From the NCBI GenBank assembly GCA_029858545.1, contig JAOUFA010000074.1, positions 1 through 11,982 on the forward strand: a stretch of DNA of 11,982 nucleotides, written 5' to 3'. Source of the stretch: Betaproteobacteria bacterium. Lineage in GTDB: Bacteria; Pseudomonadota; Gammaproteobacteria; Burkholderiales; SG8-39. Within the stretch, counting starts at the first letter, position 1; every line of letters begins with the position of its first letter. The notes below the pieces were generated by a model. That model had not been told where the DNA came from, searched no databases, and worked only from the letters and a program-made list of their open reading frames with translations. Position numbers and translations under genes: made by a program. This document shows positions 8,494-11,982 of the stretch, one piece after another.

Positions 8494-8694
8494 ATGAGCA
8501 TCCAAACCAGCGATCGCGCACGCGAGGTCGAACTCTCCGCAAGCGACCTCCCGTTGCACTGCCCGACGCCTGCCGCGCCGCTGTGGGCGCGCCACCCGCG
8601 GGTGTTCCTCGACGTCACCCGCACGGGCAAGGCGCTGTGTCCGTACTGCGGCACGACCTATTTCTACAAGGGTCCCGCGCCCAAGGGTCACTGA
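8494..8694 (+). CDS. Small CHCC zinc-finger protein (zf-CHCC family)
   Basis: A 66-residue protein with the zf-CHCC pattern: C23, H34, C49 and C52 spaced as C-x10-H-x14-C-x2-C, within HPRVFLDVTRTGKALCPYCG. The same domain forms the C-terminal part of the mitochondrial and alphaproteobacterial complex I subunit NDUFS6, where it binds zinc. Stand-alone copies are common in proteobacteria and their role is not established as far as I know. The N-terminal 20 residues are polar and acidic with no signal peptide or membrane helix, so it is likely cytoplasmic. GGGAG at 8481-8485 sits eight bases before the ATG. It lies 17 bases after ilvE and 10 bases before the most upstream waaF start, so it is probably co-transcribed with both. 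All four metal ligands are present. Confidence 0.9.
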   Translation: MSIQTSDRAREVELSASDLPLHCPTPAAPLWARHPRVFLDVTRTGKALCPYCGTTYFYKGPAPKGH

Positions 8695-8704
8695 CCCCGG
8701 GGCA

Positions 8705-9760
8705 TTGACCTCGGTGTCGGTCCTTCCCCGCGCGCGCCGCGTGCCGAAAACTCTGGTCGTCGCGCCGAACTGGATCGGCGACGCGCTGATGGCACAGCCG
8801 CTGCTCGCGCGGCTGCGCGCACGGCATCCCGAGCGCGACATCGACGTCCTCGCGCCGCAATGGGTGGCGCCGGTGTTGCGGCGCATGGCCGAGGTGAGCG
8901 AAGTCATTGCAACCGCTTTCCCCCACGGCGGGCTGCAACTAGGCGAGCGCGTGCGCCTCGCGCGCGAAATCAGGCTACGCGGCTACACGCAGGCCTTCGT
9001 ACTGCCCAACTCATGGAAATCGGCGCTCGTGCCGTTGCTTGCCGGAATTCCCGTGCGCACAGGCTACCTCGGCGAAGCGCGCTTCGGTTTACTCACCGAG
9101 CGCCATCGCGCATCCAGTGGCGCGCGCGAACCGATGACAAAGCACTATGCGCGCCTCGCGGATGTGCCGGGGGTGGCATTCCTCGCATCGATCTCCGCAC
9201 CACGCCTGCAAACCGATGCGCAGGCTGCGGAGCAGACCGCGCGCCGCTTCGGCTTCGCGGTCGCGCCGCGCCGCAACGCGGTGCTGTGCCCGGGCGCCGA
9301 GTACGGCCCCGCCAAACGCTGGCCGGGGAAATCCTATGGCGAGCTGGCAAGCGCCCTCACCTTGCGCGGATTCGACGTCTGGCTGGTCGGCGCGAAGAGC
9401 GACGCGGGGGCCTGCGAGGAGTCCGCGCGGGCCAGCGACGGCCTGGCGAAGAACCTGGCCGGCCAAACCAGCCTCGACGAGGCAATCGATCTGATCGCGT
9501 GCGCCGACCTGGTGGTGACCAACGACTCGGGGCTCATGCACGTCGCCGCGGCGCTCGACCGACCGCAGGTTGCCCTGTTCGGCTCGTCGAGCCCGCTGCA
9601 CACCCCGCCTTTGTCGCCGCACGCACGCACGCTCTGGCTGAAGCTCGACTGCAGTCCCTGCTATGCGCGCAAGTGCCCACTCGGACACCTGCGCTGCCTG
9701 CGCGAGATCACACCGGAGCAGGTGCTCGATGAAGTTGCGCGGCTCGACGTACCGCGCTAG
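8705..9760 (+). CDS. waaF: ADP-heptose:LPS heptosyltransferase II
   Basis: A glycosyltransferase family 9 enzyme that adds the second heptose to the lipopolysaccharide inner core at the cytoplasmic face of the inner membrane. Key segments, numbered from a TTG at 8705 (351 residues), are APNWIGDALMAQP (20-32), VLPNSWKSAL, PGAEYGPAKRWP (196-207), the nucleotide-sugar site TNDSGLMHVAAALDRP (272-287) and a C-terminal cysteine cluster C316, C319, C324, C331. The start is uncertain. TTG 8705 and GTG 8714 lack a well-spaced ribosome site, though GGGG lies at 8699-8702. GTG 8741 has no ribosome site but gives a 339-residue protein that begins exactly where the family homology does. It follows the zinc-finger gene closely, and translation may be coupled. 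WaaF is preferred over WaaC because of the NWIGD and PGAEYGPAKRWP motifs. Confidence 0.93.
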   Translation: MTSVSVLPRARRVPKTLVVAPNWIGDALMAQPLLARLRARHPERDIDVLAPQWVAPVLRRMAEVSEVIATAFPHGGLQLGERVRLAREIRLRGYTQAFVLPNSWKSALVPLLAGIPVRTGYLGEARFGLLTERHRASSGAREPMTKHYARLADVPGVAFLASISAPRLQTDAQAAEQTARRFGFAVAPRRNAVLCPGAEYGPAKRWPGKSYGELASALTLRGFDVWLVGAKSDAGACEESARASDGLAKNLAGQTSLDEAIDLIACADLVVTNDSGLMHVAAALDRPQVALFGSSSPLHTPPLSPHARTLWLKLDCSPCYARKCPLGHLRCLREITPEQVLDEVARLDVPR

Positions 9761-9805
9761 CGAGATCGGCAAGGATGGCGCGGGGCGTTCCTCGCGAGGC
9801 TTGCC

Positions 9806-9828
9806 GTCGGGCAGGCGGACCGCCCGAC
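9806..9828 (+). repeat. Inverted repeat in the waaF-persulfide dioxygenase gap
   Basis: Arms GTCGGGC (9806-9812) and GCCCGAC (9822-9828) are perfect 7-base complements around a 9-base loop. The repeat lies 45 bases after the waaF stop and 21 bases before the next ATG. No run of T follows, so it is not a classical Rho-independent terminator. It could be a 5' leader hairpin or chance in GC-rich DNA. The rest of the 89-base gap shows only the GAGGTG ribosome site (9840-9845) of the next gene. Confidence 0.35.
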
Positions 9829-9849
9829 CAGAACGTGACGAGGTGAAAC

Positions 9850-10923
9850 ATGTTGGTCTTCCGGCAACTCTTCGATCCGCCCTCTTCGACCTACAGCTAT
9901 CTCCTGGGTCACCGCGCAAAGGGCGAGGCGATCCTGATCGATCCGGTGTTCGAGCAATCGGCGCGCGACGCGGCGCTGCTCAGGGAGTTGGGGCTCACTC
10001 TCGTCGCCACGCTGGATACCCATGTTCACGCCGATCATGTGACCGGCGCCTGGCTGCTCAAGAAACGCCTCGGCGCAAAGATCGCCGTCTCCGCGGCGAG
10101 CGGCGCCGAGGGCGCTGATCTGCGGCTTGCCGACGGAGAACGCGTGCGCTTCGGTGGGCGCCATGTCACCGCGCTCGCGACACCAGGCCACACCGACGGC
10201 TGCATGTCGTTCGTACTCGACGACGAGAGCATGGCGTTCACCGGTGACGCGCTCCTCATCCGCGGCTGCGGACGCACCGATTTCCAGCAGGGCAGCGCGC
10301 ACAGGCTCTTCCTGTCGATCAAGACGCGCCTCTTCACCCTGCCCGATGATTGCCTGCTTTGGCCGGGACACGATTACCGTGGCCTGACCGCCACCAGCGT
10401 CGCCGAGGAAAAGGCGTACAACCCGCGTCTCGGCGGCGATATTTCCGAGACCGATTTCGCCGGCTATATGAGCCACCTCGGACTGCCGCATCCCAAGCTG
10501 ATTGCCGTGGCGGTGCCCGCCAACCTGGTCTGCGGCCGGCCGGCCGACGAACCGTCGGCAACGGATGGCCCGGACTGGGCGCCGCTGACTTTCACTTTCG
10601 CCGGATTCTGGGAGATAGAGCCCGGCTGGGTGGAGGAGCATGGCGCCGGGCTGCAAATCGTCGACGTGCGCAATGCCGAGGAGTTCGACGGGCCGCTCGG
10701 CCATATCGCGGGCGCGCGGCTGATATCGCTCGGCGATCTGGAGCGGCGTGCGCACGAACTCGCAAAGGACCGTCCGGTGGTGACGGTCTGCCGGTCCGGG
10801 GCGCGCTCGGCGCAGGCCGCGGCGATCCTCAGAAAAGCGGGATTCGCAAGAGTCGCCAATCTCGCCGGCGGCATGCTGCGCTGGCGCAGCCAGAACCTGC
10901 CCGCGCAAGGCGCGCACGACTGA
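9850..10923 (+). CDS. Persulfide dioxygenase-rhodanese fusion protein (ETHE1-like)
   Basis: A 357-residue protein with two domains. Residues 1 to about 240 form an ETHE1-type metallo-beta-lactamase fold with the HxHxDH motif (H58, H60, D62, H63) and H114, D133 and H174. In ETHE1 enzymes the mononuclear iron is held by residues equivalent to H58, H114 and D133. Residues about 255-352 form a rhodanese domain with active-site C314 in the CRSGARS loop. In this family the first domain oxidises glutathione persulfide with O2 to sulfite and glutathione; the rhodanese domain moves sulfane sulfur between thiosulfate or sulfite and glutathione. The same architecture (PRF) has been characterised in Paraburkholderia phytofirmans. 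No signal peptide is seen, so it is likely cytoplasmic. GAGGTG at 9840-9845 supports the start. The YheT-like gene follows after 31 bases. No adjacent sulfide sensor or sulfide:quinone reductase is in the window. A plain glyoxalase II is unlikely given the GCGRTDFQQG segment and the fusion. Confidence 0.92.
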   Translation: MLVFRQLFDPPSSTYSYLLGHRAKGEAILIDPVFEQSARDAALLRELGLTLVATLDTHVHADHVTGAWLLKKRLGAKIAVSAASGAEGADLRLADGERVRFGGRHVTALATPGHTDGCMSFVLDDESMAFTGDALLIRGCGRTDFQQGSAHRLFLSIKTRLFTLPDDCLLWPGHDYRGLTATSVAEEKAYNPRLGGDISETDFAGYMSHLGLPHPKLIAVAVPANLVCGRPADEPSATDGPDWAPLTFTFAGFWEIEPGWVEEHGAGLQIVDVRNAEEFDGPLGHIAGARLISLGDLERRAHELAKDRPVVTVCRSGARSAQAAAILRKAGFARVANLAGGMLRWRSQNLPAQGAHD

Positions 10924-10954
10924 ATTTCGACGCGCCTTCGCGACAGTCCCTCGC

Positions 10955-11902
10955 ATGACGATCTACCGCGCCCCGTGGTGGCTGCCCGGCGGGCATGCGC
11001 AGACGATCCTGCCCTCGCTGCGTCCGCCCGCGCGGATCGCGCTCACGCGCGAGCGCTGGGACACGCCCGACGGTGATTTCATCGACGTCGATTTCGCGGC
11101 GGCCCCCTCGCCGGTCACGCTGGCGCTGTTTCACGGACTCGAGGGAAGTTCCGACAGTCACTACGCGCGCGCCTTCGCCGCCCACGCGCTCGAGCGCGGC
11201 TGGCGCATCGCGCTGCCCCATTTCCGCGGCTGCTCGGGCGTACCCAACCGCCTGCCGCGCGCCTATCACTCGGGCGACAGCGCCGAGATCGACTGGATCC
11301 TGAGCCGGCTCGCCGCGCGCGAGGGCAGCACGCTCTACGCGGCGGGCGTCTCGCTCGGCGGCAATGCGCTGCTCAAATGGCTCGGCGAACGCGGCGCGAC
11401 GGCCGGCAGACTGATACGCCGCGCCGCGGCGATCTCGGCGCCGATCGACCTCACCGCCGCGGGGCACGCGCTCGACCGCGGCTTCAATCGGCAGGTTTAT
11501 GCGCGTGCCTTCCTCGCCACCCTCAAGCCCAAAGCGCTCGCCCTGCTCGCGCGCTTCCCGGGACTGCTCGACGCCGCACGCGTGCGCGCCGCGTCGACGA
11601 TGTACGAGTTCGACGACGCGGTGACTGCGCCGCTGCACGGCTTTCGCGACGCCGACGATTACTGGTCGCGTGCATCGAGCGCGCCCGGGCTCGCCGAAAT
11701 TCGCGTGCCGACCCTGGTACTCAACGCGCGCAACGACCCGTTCCTGCCCGAAGCCGCACTCGACGCCGCGACGCAGGCTGCCTCGCGCGAGGTGCTCTTG
11801 CTGCGCCCGTCGCAGGGGGGACACGTCGGTTTCATGCAATCGCCGTTTCCGGGGCGCCACGGGTGGCTGCCGCGCCGCGTGCTGGATTTCCTTGCTGCCT
11901 AG
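10955..11902 (+). CDS. YheT-family alpha/beta hydrolase
   Basis: A 315-residue alpha/beta hydrolase of the YheT/UPF0017 (ABHD1/3-like) family. The N-terminus WWLPGGHAQTI (residues 8-18) is the family signature. The oxyanion-side segment FHGLEGSSDSHY, the nucleophile S133 in GVSLGGN, the acid D261 in NARNDPF and the base H290 in GGHVGF give a complete catalytic triad. It probably cleaves an ester or carboxylate substrate in the cytoplasm; the natural substrate of bacterial YheT is not established, so none is given. The ATG at 10955 fits the family start exactly, though no Shine-Dalgarno is visible (the preceding bases are pyrimidine-rich), so translation may depend on read-through from the upstream fusion gene 31 bases away. 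Length is typical of the family and nothing looks broken. Confidence 0.9.
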   Translation: MTIYRAPWWLPGGHAQTILPSLRPPARIALTRERWDTPDGDFIDVDFAAAPSPVTLALFHGLEGSSDSHYARAFAAHALERGWRIALPHFRGCSGVPNRLPRAYHSGDSAEIDWILSRLAAREGSTLYAAGVSLGGNALLKWLGERGATAGRLIRRAAAISAPIDLTAAGHALDRGFNRQVYARAFLATLKPKALALLARFPGLLDAARVRAASTMYEFDDAVTAPLHGFRDADDYWSRASSAPGLAEIRVPTLVLNARNDPFLPEAALDAATQAASREVLLLRPSQGGHVGFMQSPFPGRHGWLPRRVLDFLAA

Positions 11903-11909
11903 CCGGCGG

Positions 11910-11927
11910 GCTCGCGATCGCGCGAGC
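11910..11927 (+). repeat. Perfect GC-rich hairpin after the YheT gene
   Basis: Arms GCTCGCG (11910-11916) and CGCGAGC (11921-11927) flank an ATCG loop, starting 8 bases after the TAG at 11902. It could form a stable hairpin at the 3' end of the transcript and protect it or help terminate it, but no T tract follows. The final bases to 11982 contain an ATG at 11947 with 12 open codons to the edge. The other strand has an open frame ending at 11899, but neither shows a recognisable product. Confidence 0.35.
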
Positions 11928-11982
11928 GGCGGCAGCGCGCCAAACCATGCGTGAACAGCACTTCCCGGGAAGGCGTGCGCCG

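Noticed and set aside
7394..8542. Upstream extension of the dmeF frame, antisense through ilvE, to give a 697-residue protein
   Set aside because: The extension does not resemble any CDF protein, runs entirely antisense to ilvE, and the true start has GGAGG seven bases before the ATG at 7393.
9806..9828. Rho-independent terminator of waaF
   Set aside because: The stem is only 7 bases and no T run follows; recorded as an inverted repeat instead.
9757..10956. Minus-strand 399-codon frame antisense to the persulfide dioxygenase-rhodanese gene
   Set aside because: The plus-strand protein has every active-site residue of two known domains; the antisense translation is low-complexity and featureless.
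10829..11860. Minus-strand 343-codon frame antisense to the YheT hydrolase gene
   Set aside because: Arg/Ala/Glu-rich shadow. The plus strand carries an intact Ser-Asp-His triad and the family N-terminal signature.
11903..11982. Possible start (ATG 11947) or end (minus-strand TAG at 11901-11899) of another gene at the right edge
   Set aside because: Only 12 codons or about 27 codons are visible respectively, with no recognisable motif and no ribosome site good enough to decide; not enough to call a gene.

Overview
The window is a GC-rich, tightly packed stretch of chromosome. It reads as a betaproteobacterium, possibly of the Burkholderiales, Rhodocyclales or Nitrosomonadales type. The reasons are strong GC bias at third codon positions, protein sequences that resemble betaproteobacterial family members throughout, and the order glnE - ilvE - small CHCC zinc-finger gene - waaF, which I recall as common in that class. 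No genus can be named from the sequence alone. I see no phage, transposon, CRISPR array, rRNA or tRNA.

Layout. Positions 1-3658 (minus strand) hold most of a very large yhdP/AsmA-like envelope gene whose C-terminus runs off the left edge. A 109-base divergent gap separates it from glnE (3768-6452, plus), the two-headed adenylyltransferase/adenylyl-removase of glutamine synthetase. glnE converges on dmeF (6449-7393, minus), a CDF-family Co/Ni efflux pump; the two stop codons overlap. After a 144-base divergent gap comes a plus-strand run: ilvE (7538-8476), a 66-residue CHCC zinc-finger protein (8494-8694) and waaF (8705-9760), spaced by 17 and 10 bases and probably one operon. An 89-base gap with a short inverted repeat leads to a persulfide dioxygenase-rhodanese fusion gene (9850-10923), followed 31 bases later by a YheT-type alpha/beta hydrolase (10955-11902). 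The last 80 bases hold a perfect GC-rich hairpin and no gene that can be called. No gene-free stretch exceeds 300 bases.

How the genes fit together. Most are housekeeping: envelope building (YhdP for phospholipid traffic to the outer membrane, WaaF for the LPS inner core), nitrogen control (GlnE) and amino-acid synthesis (IlvE). The accessory functions are metal efflux (DmeF), which appears to sit inside an otherwise conserved glnE-ilvE neighbourhood, and sulfide/persulfide handling by the fusion enzyme. I found no convincing sign of a previously undescribed system; the findings below are modest and ranked accordingly.
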